A stretch of 64,000 nucleotides of DNA from JACNKJ01 sp964344565. Its GTDB lineage: Bacteria; Krumholzibacteriota; Krumholzibacteriia; JACNKJ01. A model generated the notes under the pieces. It was not told the origin of the DNA. It saw only the letters and a list, made by a program, of their open reading frames with translations, and ran no database searches. Positions 37,111-45,646 of the stretch are shown piece by piece. How positions within the stretch are numbered: the stretch's first letter is position 1; every line of letters begins with the position of its first letter. A program made the translations under genes and the position numbers. The stretch is from assembly GCA_964344565.1 (NCBI GenBank), contig CAYFNT010000004.1, forward strand, positions 124,001 to 188,000, in the 5' to 3' direction.

Positions 37111-38102
37111 ATCGCATCCTCGTGATGCGGTTCCGCGCCCTGGGCGACGTGCTCCTCGCCACGCCGCTTCTGCGCGCCCTGAAACGGCGGTGGCCCGAGG
37201 CAAGGCTGGACTACCTGGTGGAAGAGAGCCTCGCGCCGCTGCTTGCCGGCAGCGAGGACCTGGACCGCCTGCTCCCCTGGCCGAGGAAGGCGAGCCCCCG
37301 CTGGCTCAGCGACCTGCGATGGGCCTTTCGCCTGAGAGGCGAGGGCTACGATCTGGTCCTCGACCTCCACGGCAGCACGGCCTCGGTGCTCTTCACCGCG
37401 CTGTCGGGAGCTCCCCAGCGATTCGGCTATCGCTTCCGCGGACGCCATTTCTTCTACACCCACAAGATCGACCGGGCCTGGCCCGAACACCTGCCGCCCG
37501 CCTACGAACCGCGGCGCCACTTCCGCCTCGTGGAGAGCCTGGGCATCGAGCCGGCGGACCTCGACCTGCGCCTGCCCGCCCGCTCACCGGGCGAAGTCCT
37601 GGGACCGCCGGATGCCCGCCGCGTGCTCATCGCGCCGGGGGCGACCTGGAATGCCAAGGCCTGGCCCGCGGGGCACTATGCAGATCTCGTTCGAAAGCTC
37701 GCCTCGGAAGGCGCCCGCTGCTACCTCATGGGTTCGCCTCCCGAACAGGATCTGCTGCGGACCATCGCCGACGAGTCGCCCGCGAAGATCCTGCCCGCCA
37801 CGAGCATCGACGCCATGCTCGACGCCATCGCCGCGGCGGACATGCTGATCTGCACCGACTCGGGTGCGCGGCATGTGGCCGTAGCCCTGGGCACGCCCTC
37901 CCTGGCGATCTTCGGTCCCAGCGATCCGAGAGTCTGGTCGCCGGTGGACGAGCGACATCCCGTCATTCGCGAAGACCTTGACTGCATGCCCTGCATGCTC
38001 ACCGAGTGTCCCCTCGAGGGACATCCCTGCATGAACGGCTTGACGCCCGAGAGGGTGTTTGCCAGGATTCGTCAGTTTTTCGACGAACTGGAGAGCCCGT
38101 GA
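37107..38102 (+). CDS. heptosyltransferase family GT9 protein
   Basis: A 331-aa GT9 protein starting at GTG 37107 in overlap with the previous gene. ILVMRFRALGDVLLATPLLRALKRR is the classic N-terminal motif. IAPGATWNAKAWPAGHYADL is the donor-site loop and CTDSGARHVAVALGTPSLAIFG is the nucleotide-binding block. MPCMLTECPLEGHPCM ends the domain. The fourth GT9 gene in a row, it probably extends the heptose-containing core. Confidence 0.88.
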   Translation: MNRILVMRFRALGDVLLATPLLRALKRRWPEARLDYLVEESLAPLLAGSEDLDRLLPWPRKASPRWLSDLRWAFRLRGEGYDLVLDLHGSTASVLFTALSGAPQRFGYRFRGRHFFYTHKIDRAWPEHLPPAYEPRRHFRLVESLGIEPADLDLRLPARSPGEVLGPPDARRVLIAPGATWNAKAWPAGHYADLVRKLASEGARCYLMGSPPEQDLLRTIADESPAKILPATSIDAMLDAIAAADMLICTDSGARHVAVALGTPSLAIFGPSDPRVWSPVDERHPVIREDLDCMPCMLTECPLEGHPCMNGLTPERVFARIRQFFDELESP

Positions 38103-38866
38103 AAGACCTGAAGGTGCTCATCACCACCAAGAACGAGGAGGACAACCTGCCGTCCTGCCTCGAGGCGGCCTCCTTCGCCGGCGAGATCTGGGTGGTGGAT
38201 TCCTTCTCCGAGGACCGCACGGTGGAGATAGCCCGGGAGGCGGGGGCGACCCTGCTTCAGCGGGAATACAGCTCGCCCTCGGATCAGAAGAACTGGGCCC
38301 TGGACCGCATGGGCGAGGGGTGGATCCTCATACTCGACGCCGACGAGATCGTCACCCCGGAGCTCAAGGAAGAGATCGAAGCCGTGCTGGCCGCCCCCGA
38401 GTTGGACGCCTACTGGATTCCCCGACGAAACTTCTTCCTGGGCCGGCGCATGAACCACGCCGGATGGGAGCGCGACGGGGTCACACGCCTGGTTCGCGGA
38501 TCGGGCAATCGCTATGGCGACGCCCTGGTGCACGAGAAGATGGAATGCGAGGGGCCGGTGGGAAGACTGGAGCATCCCCTCGAGCATCACAGCTACCGGC
38601 ACTGGCCCGACTACCTGGAGCGCATGATGCGCTACTCCCTGAGCGGGGGACGACAGATGCACGAACGGGGGGAACCCAGCTCCCTCCTGCGCGTACTGCT
38701 GCGACCCGGCGCCCGTTTCCTGAAGATGTACTTCATGCAGCGAGGACTGCTCGACGGCGCCCACGGCTTCCTGCTCTGTTTCGTATCCTCCCTGCAGGTG
38801 GGACTCAAGCACGCCGTGCACTGGGGCCTCGATCGCCGCATCGGAAAGTGGACCCATGACGACTAG
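38099..38866 (+). CDS. glycosyltransferase family 2 (WaaE/KdtX-like)
   Basis: A 255-aa GT2 protein. LKVLITTKNEEDNLPSCLEA and VVDSFSEDRTVEIA form the nucleotide-binding site. LILDADEIVTPEL holds the DxD-like metal site. SDQKNWALD and the C-terminal amphipathic stretch around FLKMYFMQRGLLDGAHGF match WaaE-type core glucosyltransferases, which act on heptose I. The start overlaps the GT9 stop and the end overlaps the next gene. Confidence 0.85.
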   Translation: MKDLKVLITTKNEEDNLPSCLEAASFAGEIWVVDSFSEDRTVEIAREAGATLLQREYSSPSDQKNWALDRMGEGWILILDADEIVTPELKEEIEAVLAAPELDAYWIPRRNFFLGRRMNHAGWERDGVTRLVRGSGNRYGDALVHEKMECEGPVGRLEHPLEHHSYRHWPDYLERMMRYSLSGGRQMHERGEPSSLLRVLLRPGARFLKMYFMQRGLLDGAHGFLLCFVSSLQVGLKHAVHWGLDRRIGKWTHDD

Positions 38867-39662
38867 GCTTCTCATCGCAATCATCGCCATTTCCGCGCTG
38901 GCCTTCGCCGAAGAAGCGCCCGACTCCCTGGCCGCCCTTCCCGACAGCGCCTGGGTGCGGTTTCCCGACGGCAGCCTCAACACCTTGGTGCCGGGGGACA
39001 TGCCCTTCGGCCCCGGCGAGCGCATGAACTTCGTGGTCAGCTTCGGCTATCTGGACATCGGCCAGGCCACCCTCGAGGTGCACGAAGCCCGCGAACTGCG
39101 CGGCCGACAGGCCCTGGAGATCACCAACAGCGCCCGCAGCGCCTCATGGGTGGATCGGGTCTTCAAGATCCGCGACAAGATCGTCTCCTTCATGGATCTG
39201 GAGAACCGATTCAGTCTGGGATTCCACAAGGAGATCCGCGAGGGGCGATACGAGCGGGACATGCACGCGGACTATCTGCAGGACGAGGGTCTGGCCCGAT
39301 ACGAGAAGGACGGCGACGTGGAGCTCGTGCCCGGCAGCCACGACATCATGACCGCCCTCTACCTTCTGCGAACCGTCGATCTGGAACCGGGCATGCGCCT
39401 GGGCATCCCGCTGCACGACGACAAGAAGAACTATCACGTGGAAGTGAAGGTGCTGCAGCGCGAGACCGTGGAAACCGAACTGGGCGACATGGACTGCCTG
39501 CTGCTGGAGCCAGTGCTCCAGAGCGGCGGCATCTTCAATAAGGCCGGCCGGCTCTGGGTCTGGGTGAGCGAAGACGAGCGCAGGCTCATCGTGAAGCTCG
39601 AGAGCAAGGCCCCGGTGGGAGCCTTCACGTCGCTCCTCAACGAATACGAGCCCCCGAGGTAG
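38856..39662 (+). CDS. secreted DUF3108 protein
   Basis: A 268-aa protein with a signal peptide (LLIAIIAISALAFA) and a DUF3108-like beta-rich domain beginning GERMNFVVSFGYLDIGQATLEV. Later segments such as HDIMTALYLLRTV and KNYHVEVKVLQRETVETELGDMDCLLLEP fit the family. The function of DUF3108 proteins is not established, but they are frequently periplasmic and found in envelope gene clusters. It overlaps the GT2 gene by 11 bp. Confidence 0.78.
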   Translation: MTTRLLIAIIAISALAFAEEAPDSLAALPDSAWVRFPDGSLNTLVPGDMPFGPGERMNFVVSFGYLDIGQATLEVHEARELRGRQALEITNSARSASWVDRVFKIRDKIVSFMDLENRFSLGFHKEIREGRYERDMHADYLQDEGLARYEKDGDVELVPGSHDIMTALYLLRTVDLEPGMRLGIPLHDDKKNYHVEVKVLQRETVETELGDMDCLLLEPVLQSGGIFNKAGRLWVWVSEDERRLIVKLESKAPVGAFTSLLNEYEPPR

Positions 39663-39666
39663 AGCC

Positions 39667-40590
39667 ATGCCATCGAAATTCAAGGAAGCGGATCTGAGCG
39701 CGGTGAGGAAGATCAGGGCCGCGGATCGGAAGAACCTGGTGGATCGTTCCATGCTTGGACAGGCGGAGGGCAGCTTCGAAGGCTGGCTGGATCGACTGCC
39801 CAAGATCCTGGCCGCCGAAGGGCTTCGCGATCTGGTCGCGGCCCTGGGAAGGGCCTCGGCCGAAAAGGCGCCGGCGGTCTGGCTCCTGGGCGGACACGTG
39901 GTGAAGACCGGCGTGACGCCTCATCTCATCCGCTTCATGGAGCGTGGCCACGCGACGGTGCTGGCCATGAACGGCGCCACGGCCATCCACGACGTGGAGA
40001 TGGCCCTCTACGGGGCCACCAGCGAAGACGTGGCCGAAAATCTGAAGGATGGCAGCTTCGGCATGATCGCCGAAACCGCCGACTTCTTCAGCGCCGCCAT
40101 GGAAGAGGCTGAAGCCGAGGAGCTGGGCCTGGGCGAAGCGCTGGGGCGCAAGCTCGCGGGCCTGGAGACCGCCGATGCGAGTCTTCTCGCCGCGGCCTGT
40201 CGCCTGGAGCTGCCGGCCACGGTGCACGTATCGCTGGGTGCGGACATCCTGCATCAGCACCCCGAGATCCACGGGCGGAATGTGGGGGAGCTGTCCCTGA
40301 GGGATTTCCGGATCCTGGCCGCGCAGCTCGCCGGGCTGAACGAAAAGTCGGTGGTGGTGAATCTGGGTTCGGCGGTGATGGGGCCCGAGGTCTTCCTGAA
40401 GGCGCTCACGGTGGCGAGGAACCTGGGGCACGAGGCAGCGGGATTCACGGCCTGCAACCTGGACATGATCCAGCACTATCGGCCGGCGCGGAACATCCTG
40501 CATCGACCCACGGCGGGCGGCGGCAAGGCCATCGCGCTCACCGGCCACCACGAGATCATGATCCCGCTCATCGATGCGCTGTTAGCTTAG
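39667..40590 (+). CDS. deoxyhypusine-synthase-like conserved protein
   Basis: A 307-aa cytoplasmic protein. VWLLGGHVVKTGVTPHLIRFMERGHATVLAMNG and AIHDVEMALYGATSEDVAENLKDG resemble the NAD-binding part of deoxyhypusine synthases, though the assignment is from memory of the family and not tight. NVGELSLRDF, NLGSAVMGPEVFLKAL and HRPTAGGGKAIALTGHHEIM complete a well-ordered protein. Bacterial eIF5A is not seen nearby, so a true hypusine role is unlikely. Its place at the end of the LPS-core genes suggests an unassigned envelope-sugar role. Confidence 0.6.
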   Translation: MPSKFKEADLSAVRKIRAADRKNLVDRSMLGQAEGSFEGWLDRLPKILAAEGLRDLVAALGRASAEKAPAVWLLGGHVVKTGVTPHLIRFMERGHATVLAMNGATAIHDVEMALYGATSEDVAENLKDGSFGMIAETADFFSAAMEEAEAEELGLGEALGRKLAGLETADASLLAAACRLELPATVHVSLGADILHQHPEIHGRNVGELSLRDFRILAAQLAGLNEKSVVVNLGSAVMGPEVFLKALTVARNLGHEAAGFTACNLDMIQHYRPARNILHRPTAGGGKAIALTGHHEIMIPLIDALLA

Positions 40591-41556
40591 AGCGTCCTTG
40601 TCCAGAGGCAGACCCCGCCCGTCGGCGTAGTCGCGGGCCTCCTTGCCGTTCCCCCAGAACCAGAGGGTCACGTCCTTGCCTTCCTTGACGCAGTGGAGCA
40701 AGGCATAGCGCTGCAGCAGGGCTTCGGCGCGATGGGGGTCCATGCTCCCGACCACGCGGCCGAAGGGCCCCACCTTCACCGGCCTGGGATCGCTGCTGCG
40801 CACCAGCACCGATTCGAGCAGCTTCTGAAGGGCCGGGTCGGGCTTGCGATCGTCCAGGGGCGGCAGATCGGCGAGGGGATGTTCTTCAGCAGCCTGTTCG
40901 AGTTCGGCATCTTCCGCGAAGGAGTCGGGGGTGACCGGTGCCTGTTCCTTGCTGATGTCGGGGGGAGCGGCCTCGCCGGGACGATTCTCCAGATCGGCCT
41001 TCAGGGCTTCGAGGGCGGCGCGTTCCTTTTCCACCGCGGCCCGTGCGGCTTCCTGGGCGGCCCTCTCCTCGGCCACGGCGGCCTTCACCGACTCCAGTGC
41101 CTGACGCTCCCTTTCGGCGGAGGCTCGGGCCGCCTCTTCGGCCGACTTCTCCTCTTCGGCCCTGACCGCGGCCTCCTCGGCCTCCCTCTTGCGCTGGGCG
41201 GCCGACAGCTCGGCCTCCTTGGCCGCGGATTCGATCTCGGAGATGCGACGCAATTCCCGCTCGGCCTCTTCCCGAATGGCCAGAGCCTCCTCGGACTGGC
41301 GGGCTGCCTGTCGGCGCTCCTCCACGGCGCGCTGGCGTTCCTCTCCCGCTTTCTGAATCTCGCGGGCGGCCTTCTGGGCCTCCTCGGCGGCCCGTCGCGC
41401 CTCGTCGCGAGCGGCCTTGAGTTCCGCTTCGTCGATGCCCGGCTGGGCTTCCGCGGCCGGCGGCGTCTCTTCCGCCTCGGGCGGGGGAGCGGGCTGATCC
41501 TGCTTCCTGGCTCTCTCCTCGGCGGCCCGCTGAAGGGCCTTGAAAGTCTTACTCAT
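40582..41556 (-). CDS. coiled-coil protein of the exopolysaccharide region
   Basis: A 324-aa protein with N-terminal MSKTFKALQRAAEERARK, similar to the start of XrtA-associated tyrosine autokinases (MSKIFKAL...). Residues about 45-195 are a long Ala/Glu/Arg-rich coiled coil. A globular C-terminal part (about 240-324) contains PFGRVVGSMDPHRAEALLQRY and DVTLWFWGNGKEARDYADGRGLPLD. It overlaps the ATPase gene's end by 8 bp and converges with the deoxyhypusine-like gene in a 9-bp overlap. Function unknown; a scaffold for the adjacent ATPase is possible. Confidence 0.7.
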   Translation of the reverse strand: MSKTFKALQRAAEERARKQDQPAPPPEAEETPPAAEAQPGIDEAELKAARDEARRAAEEAQKAAREIQKAGEERQRAVEERRQAARQSEEALAIREEAERELRRISEIESAAKEAELSAAQRKREAEEAAVRAEEEKSAEEAARASAERERQALESVKAAVAEERAAQEAARAAVEKERAALEALKADLENRPGEAAPPDISKEQAPVTPDSFAEDAELEQAAEEHPLADLPPLDDRKPDPALQKLLESVLVRSSDPRPVKVGPFGRVVGSMDPHRAEALLQRYALLHCVKEGKDVTLWFWGNGKEARDYADGRGLPLDKDALS

Positions 41557-42940
41557 GGCTCGCCTCCGGGTCGGGGAAGAAGAGGATCCAGCCTGGGCGG
41601 ATGTGGTCGAAGTTCTCGATGTGGGGATTCATCTCCCGAACTGCGGACAGGAACAGCGGATCCCTGCGCCCGGACAGTCGCAGGGTGAGCCGGTTGAACT
41701 GGTCGCCGTGGCGCACCCGGTAGGCGATGCGGGGGGCCCGTCCCACGGCCTGGCGGATCCGGGAGAGGCTGAGTGCCTCGGGCCAGGTTTCGGGCATGAC
41801 GCCGTCGGCGATCCGCGGCAGGGTGTCCATGTCGGGTGAGACGGCGGAACGGATCGTCGCGGGATCCGGGGGCGGATCCTGCACGAGGCTCTCCTCGGTC
41901 GGCTCGGAATCCTGGGGAAGCGCCTCCGGCTGGATTTCCGGACCCCTGACCATGTCCTCGGCGAGGCTGGTCGAGGGCAGGTGCTCGGGCGCCAGCCGCT
42001 CGATGACCTGACGCTTCCCGAACTCGTAGGACACGTAGATCAGGGTGACGGCCAGCAGGGCCGTGAACATGAACCAGGGCAGGGTGGCGCTTCGCTTGCG
42101 GCCGGCCGCGCCTTCTTCTGCCGGAGGGGCCGCGTACTTCTTCTCGAAATCCTTGAGACACTCTCGCACGTGGGACGCGCTCACCGACCTGTCGCCGTCG
42201 GCGTAGGCGATGAGCATGGCATTGTCGGCCAGCATGTTCAGGCGGCGGGGAATGCCGCGGCCGTTCTTGCAGACCATCTTCAGGGCTTCCACATCGAAGA
42301 TGGGCGACCCGCCTGCGCCGGCCAGATTCAGTCGATGGAGCAGATAGGCCTCGCTCTCGGACTCGTCCAGGGGATGGATGCGTCCCTTCACGGAGATGCG
42401 CGAGTCGAGCTGCCGCAGTTCCGTGAGGCCGAGCTTGGCTTCCAGCTCCGGCTGTCCCACGAGCACGATCTGCAGCAGCTTCTCCTTGGCCGTCTCCAGA
42501 TTCGACAGCAGTCTCAGATTCTCGAGGAACTCCGAGCTCAGGTTCTGGGCCTCGTCGATGATGAGGGCCACGTTGCGGTCCTGGCGAAGCTGCTCGATGA
42601 GGTAGAGGTTCAGGGACTGGATCATGCCGCCCCGGGTCTCCTCCTTCACGGGGATGCCCAGCTCCTGGTGAACCATGAGGAGCATCTCGTCGAATTCCAG
42701 ACCCGTGTGGAAGATGTAGACCGTGCGGATCTCTTCCTCGAGGGTGCCCAGCAGATTGTGCAGCAGGGTGGTCTTGCCCGTTCCCACCTCGCCGGTGAGC
42801 ACGGTGAAACCCTTCCGTTCCCGGATGCCGTAGAGCAGGTTGGCGAAGGCCTCCTGATGGCTCGGCGACATGTAGAGGAAGTGCGGGTCGGGAGTGACGT
42901 TGAAAGGCTTCTCGTTGAGCTTGAAGAAGTCGAGGTACAA
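41549..42940 (-). CDS. ExeA-like / XrtA-associated AAA ATPase with C-terminal LysM-like domain
   Basis: A 463-aa ATPase. MYLDFFKLNEKPFNVTPDPHFLYMS is the start typical of ExeA/XrtA-system ATPases. Walker A GEVGTGKTTLLH is at about 50 and Walker B ALIIDEAQ at about 130. A single TM segment lies at about 288-308 (WFMFTALLAVTLIYVSYEF). The periplasmic part ends in YRVRHGDQFNRLTLRLSG with PHIENFDHIRPGWILFFP, which resembles LysM or tail-X peptidoglycan-binding domains. No exosortase gene is visible. It may link cytoplasmic ATPase activity to the cell wall in polysaccharide export. Confidence 0.84.
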   Translation of the reverse strand: MYLDFFKLNEKPFNVTPDPHFLYMSPSHQEAFANLLYGIRERKGFTVLTGEVGTGKTTLLHNLLGTLEEEIRTVYIFHTGLEFDEMLLMVHQELGIPVKEETRGGMIQSLNLYLIEQLRQDRNVALIIDEAQNLSSEFLENLRLLSNLETAKEKLLQIVLVGQPELEAKLGLTELRQLDSRISVKGRIHPLDESESEAYLLHRLNLAGAGGSPIFDVEALKMVCKNGRGIPRRLNMLADNAMLIAYADGDRSVSASHVRECLKDFEKKYAAPPAEEGAAGRKRSATLPWFMFTALLAVTLIYVSYEFGKRQVIERLAPEHLPSTSLAEDMVRGPEIQPEALPQDSEPTEESLVQDPPPDPATIRSAVSPDMDTLPRIADGVMPETWPEALSLSRIRQAVGRAPRIAYRVRHGDQFNRLTLRLSGRRDPLFLSAVREMNPHIENFDHIRPGWILFFPDPEASHE

Positions 42941-42951
42941 GGCTCCGTCTC

Positions 42952-44133
42952 CTAGTTGCTTTTCCGGACGAGCGAGTCGACCAGATCCAAGTAGACCTTC
43001 TTATGCACGGGCCAGTCGTAGGTCTCGAAAAATCGAGCCGACTCTTCGGCCAGTCCCGCTCTTCGATCGGGGTCTTCGTGGAGGGCGATGATCTTGTCAG
43101 CCAGGGATCGGGGATCCTCCGGTTCGAAGAATTCCACCGAACTCTCGTCGAAGTAGTGTCGGATAGTGTAGGTGGGGGCCACCACGGCGGGCACGCCGAG
43201 GATGGCGTATTCCAGCAGCTTGGTGGGCAGCATGTAGCGCGTGCTCACATCGGGGCGGCTGGGTATCACCGCCAGATCGGCCTGGCGGATGAGCGGGGGC
43301 AGCTCTTCCACGGGCACGAAGCCGTCGGAGAAGTGCACCCGATCTTCCAGTCCCAGTTCGCTGCGGAGGCTGAGAAGTTCCTCGCGGTGATCGCCCTCGC
43401 CGATGATGTCCAGGCGCAGGCCGGGAATGGCGTCGCCGATCTCGGCCACGGCGCGGATGGCGATGTCCAGGCCCAGTCGATGGGCGATGGTGCCGTGGTT
43501 GATGAGGTGGAAGGAACCGTTGGGGCTTCCGGTGGCCTTCTCTTCGCGCTTGAAGATGCGCGAATCGGGAAGGTTGAGCAGCACTTCGATCTTGTCCGCG
43601 TCGATGCCGTGATCGATGAGCGCTTCCTTCTTGGTGTGCTCGCTGGTGAGCACCCGGGTGGCCAGGGCCGCGCTGATCCGCTCCTGGAATCGCAGCATGC
43701 GTATCATGGGGTGGGAGGCCTTCACCGAGAATTTGCCCTGATAGAGTTCGGGCATGACGTCATGGATATCGAGGATGAGCGGACATCCCATGGCGCGGGT
43801 CCAGAGCCCCACGAAGGCCATGAAGTCGGGCATGTTGTTGGCGTGCACCAGGTCGAAGGCCCTGCGCAGGTGCGCGAGAGTGAGGGCGAACTGGGCCAAG
43901 AGCAGGAATAGCAGATAGCTGCCCATATAGAGCAGCCCGTTGCCGCCCCGATAGCGAGCCATGGGCAGATGGCGAACCTCCACCTCGCGAATGCGTTCAT
44001 TCGAGGGCTCGCCGGGCTTGCGCAGACAGAAGAAAATGACTTCATCACCGCGCGAAGCCAAAGCCTCGGCCTCCCGCTGGACACGCGGGTCCGAGGAATA
44101 GTATGTGTATGCGACCATCGCAATTCGCGACAT
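42952..44133 (-). CDS. glycosyltransferase family 4
   Basis: A 393-aa GT-B glycosyltransferase. The start MSRIAMVAYTYYSSDPRVQREAEALA is the family's acceptor-side motif; ATG 44133 is preferred because GGAGG lies about 9 bp upstream on the minus strand, while longer in-frame starts are not supported. HDVMPELYQGKF, NLPDSRIF, NHGTIAHRLGLDIAIRA and LPTKLLEYAILGVPAVV are typical. It probably builds the exopolysaccharide repeat unit. Confidence 0.88.
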   Translation of the reverse strand: MSRIAMVAYTYYSSDPRVQREAEALASRGDEVIFFCLRKPGEPSNERIREVEVRHLPMARYRGGNGLLYMGSYLLFLLLAQFALTLAHLRRAFDLVHANNMPDFMAFVGLWTRAMGCPLILDIHDVMPELYQGKFSVKASHPMIRMLRFQERISAALATRVLTSEHTKKEALIDHGIDADKIEVLLNLPDSRIFKREEKATGSPNGSFHLINHGTIAHRLGLDIAIRAVAEIGDAIPGLRLDIIGEGDHREELLSLRSELGLEDRVHFSDGFVPVEELPPLIRQADLAVIPSRPDVSTRYMLPTKLLEYAILGVPAVVAPTYTIRHYFDESSVEFFEPEDPRSLADKIIALHEDPDRRAGLAEESARFFETYDWPVHKKVYLDLVDSLVRKSN

Positions 44134-44356
44134 TCGGTGGATCCTCCCGCCGCAAGCTAACAGTTGGCGAAGAAATGCGTCAACGAAAGCTGGCTGGCAC
44201 TCCGGCTGCATGGGCAAGGATCGTGTCAGGCGGCGAAAGGTGTCTCCCGGAAGGATGGGAAATCCCGGGTAAGCCACGGCCAGTCCGGGGAATCGGGGGT
44301 CGAGCCCCGCTCGCAAAGAGCCATCGGCCTCACAATATGAAGGGAAGTTTTGACCG
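44134..44356. other. divergent intergenic region of the exopolysaccharide locus
   Basis: The 223-bp gap between divergent genes has a candidate minus-strand promoter: TTGACG at 44183-44178, 18-bp spacer and TAGCTT at 44159-44154. A near-palindromic CCTCACAATATGAAGG at 44328-44343 lies before the aminotransferase start and resembles a site at 46422-46437. No RNA gene is seen. Confidence 0.4.
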
Positions 44357-45457
44357 ATGAGTGTGCCATTTCTTGACTTGCGTACCCAGTTTCAGAGCCT
44401 CAAGGATGAATTGCTTCCCGAACTGGAAGCCATCATGAGCCAGGCGGCTTTCATCGGCGGTCCCGCGCTCAAGGATTTCGAGACCGACTTCGCCGCTTAC
44501 TGCGGCGCCGCTCACGCGGTGGGAGTCGGCAACGGCACGGACGCCCTTCAGCTCGCTCTTCGCGCCGCCGGCATCGGCGAGGGCGACGAGGTCATCACCG
44601 CCGCCAACACCTTCGTGGCCACGGTGGAGGCCATCGTGCTCGCGGGGGCCAAGCCCGTGCTCGTGGACATGGATCCCGCGACCTATCACCTGGACATCTC
44701 CCGTCTGGAAGAGGCCATCAGTCCGAAGACCAGGGCCATCATGCCGGTGCATCTCTACGGAGATCCCGTGGACATGGACCCCGTGCTCGAGATCGCCGAG
44801 CGCCGCGGCGTCATGGTCATCGAGGATGCCGCCCAGGCCCACGGCGCCGAGTACAAGGGACGCCGCTGCGGATCCATGGGCGACCTGGCCGGCTTCAGCT
44901 TCTATCCCGGCAAGAACCTCGGCGCCTACGGCGACGGCGGGGCCGTGACCACCAGGCACGAAGATCTGGCCATGAAGGTCCGCCAGGTGGGGGACCACGG
45001 CAGCCTCAAGAAGTACGTGCACGAGATCCTGGGCACCAACAGCCGTCTGGACAGCCTCCAGGCCAAGGTGCTGCAGGTCAAGCTGAAGCATCTGGACGCC
45101 TGGAACGAGGGTCGTCGCCGCGCGGCGGCGGGCTACCGCGAGCGCCTGGGAGGCCAGGAAGCCCTGCAGCTACCCTTGGAGCGCGAGGGGCACCTGCCCG
45201 TCTATCACCTCTACGTGATCCGGTCGGCGAAGGTGGAGGCCATCGACGCGGTCCTGAAGGAAGCCGGCATCGGTTTCGGGTACCACTATCCCAAACCCGT
45301 GCACCTGCAGCCTCCCTTCTCGCAGCTCGGCTATGCGGAAGGCGATCTGCCCGAGTCCGAAAAGGGCGCGGTGGAGATCCTCAGCCTGCCCATGTTCCCG
45401 GAGCTGACGGACGCGCAACTGGATCAGGTTTGCGAGCTTGTGAGCTCGGCACTGTAG
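44357..45457 (+). CDS. DegT/DnrJ/EryC1/StrS-family sugar aminotransferase
   Basis: A 366-aa PLP-dependent aminotransferase of nucleotide keto-sugars. VGVGNGTDALQLALRAAGIG, MPVHLYGDPVDMDPV, IEDAAQAHGAEYKG and the PLP lysine in SFYPGKNLGAYGDGGA (about residue 190) are characteristic. FdtB, WecE and WbpE-type enzymes share this pattern, so the exact sugar is not known. With a Gfo/Idh/MocA dehydrogenase 8 kb downstream it could make a 3-amino or 2,3-diamino sugar. Confidence 0.88.
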   Translation: MSVPFLDLRTQFQSLKDELLPELEAIMSQAAFIGGPALKDFETDFAAYCGAAHAVGVGNGTDALQLALRAAGIGEGDEVITAANTFVATVEAIVLAGAKPVLVDMDPATYHLDISRLEEAISPKTRAIMPVHLYGDPVDMDPVLEIAERRGVMVIEDAAQAHGAEYKGRRCGSMGDLAGFSFYPGKNLGAYGDGGAVTTRHEDLAMKVRQVGDHGSLKKYVHEILGTNSRLDSLQAKVLQVKLKHLDAWNEGRRRAAAGYRERLGGQEALQLPLEREGHLPVYHLYVIRSAKVEAIDAVLKEAGIGFGYHYPKPVHLQPPFSQLGYAEGDLPESEKGAVEILSLPMFPELTDAQLDQVCELVSSAL

Positions 45458-45485
45458 GCTGGCTCACTTTGGCGGCTCAGATCTC

Positions 45486-45514
45486 TTTACGAATGAATCA
45501 AGTTCTGGTAGACT
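45486..45514 (+). promoter_or_regulatory. promoter before first sugar-phosphate transferase
   Basis: -35-like TTTACG (45486-45491), 17-bp spacer and -10 TAGACT (45509-45514), the latter in an extended -10 context TGGTAGACT. TTCTGGTAGACT here closely matches TTCTGGTATACT at 52116-52127 before the paralogous gene. The leader to the ATG at 45647 is about 125 nt. Confidence 0.55.
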
Positions 45515-45602
45515 CCTTTGTGTCATAACCACCGGGAGGTTTTCTTAGACACCTTGCTAATGCGTTGACAGCGGCGCGCCTAGCGCCACCGATGGACAAC
45601 AC

Positions 45603-45627
45603 GGTTACACGTTCGAACAGTGTAACC
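45603..45627. promoter_or_regulatory. 25-bp palindromic operator-like site
   Basis: Arms GGTTACAC (45603-45610) and GTGTAACC (45620-45627) flank a palindromic GTTCGAAC core. Inserting one T after the left arm would make the whole site perfectly symmetrical. It lies 19 bp before the ATG at 45647, within the leader or close to a second TTGACA at 45565. It looks like a repressor or activator operator, or an RNA hairpin covering the start region. Confidence 0.6.
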
Positions 45628-45646
45628 TCAAGCGACAGGGTCGGTT

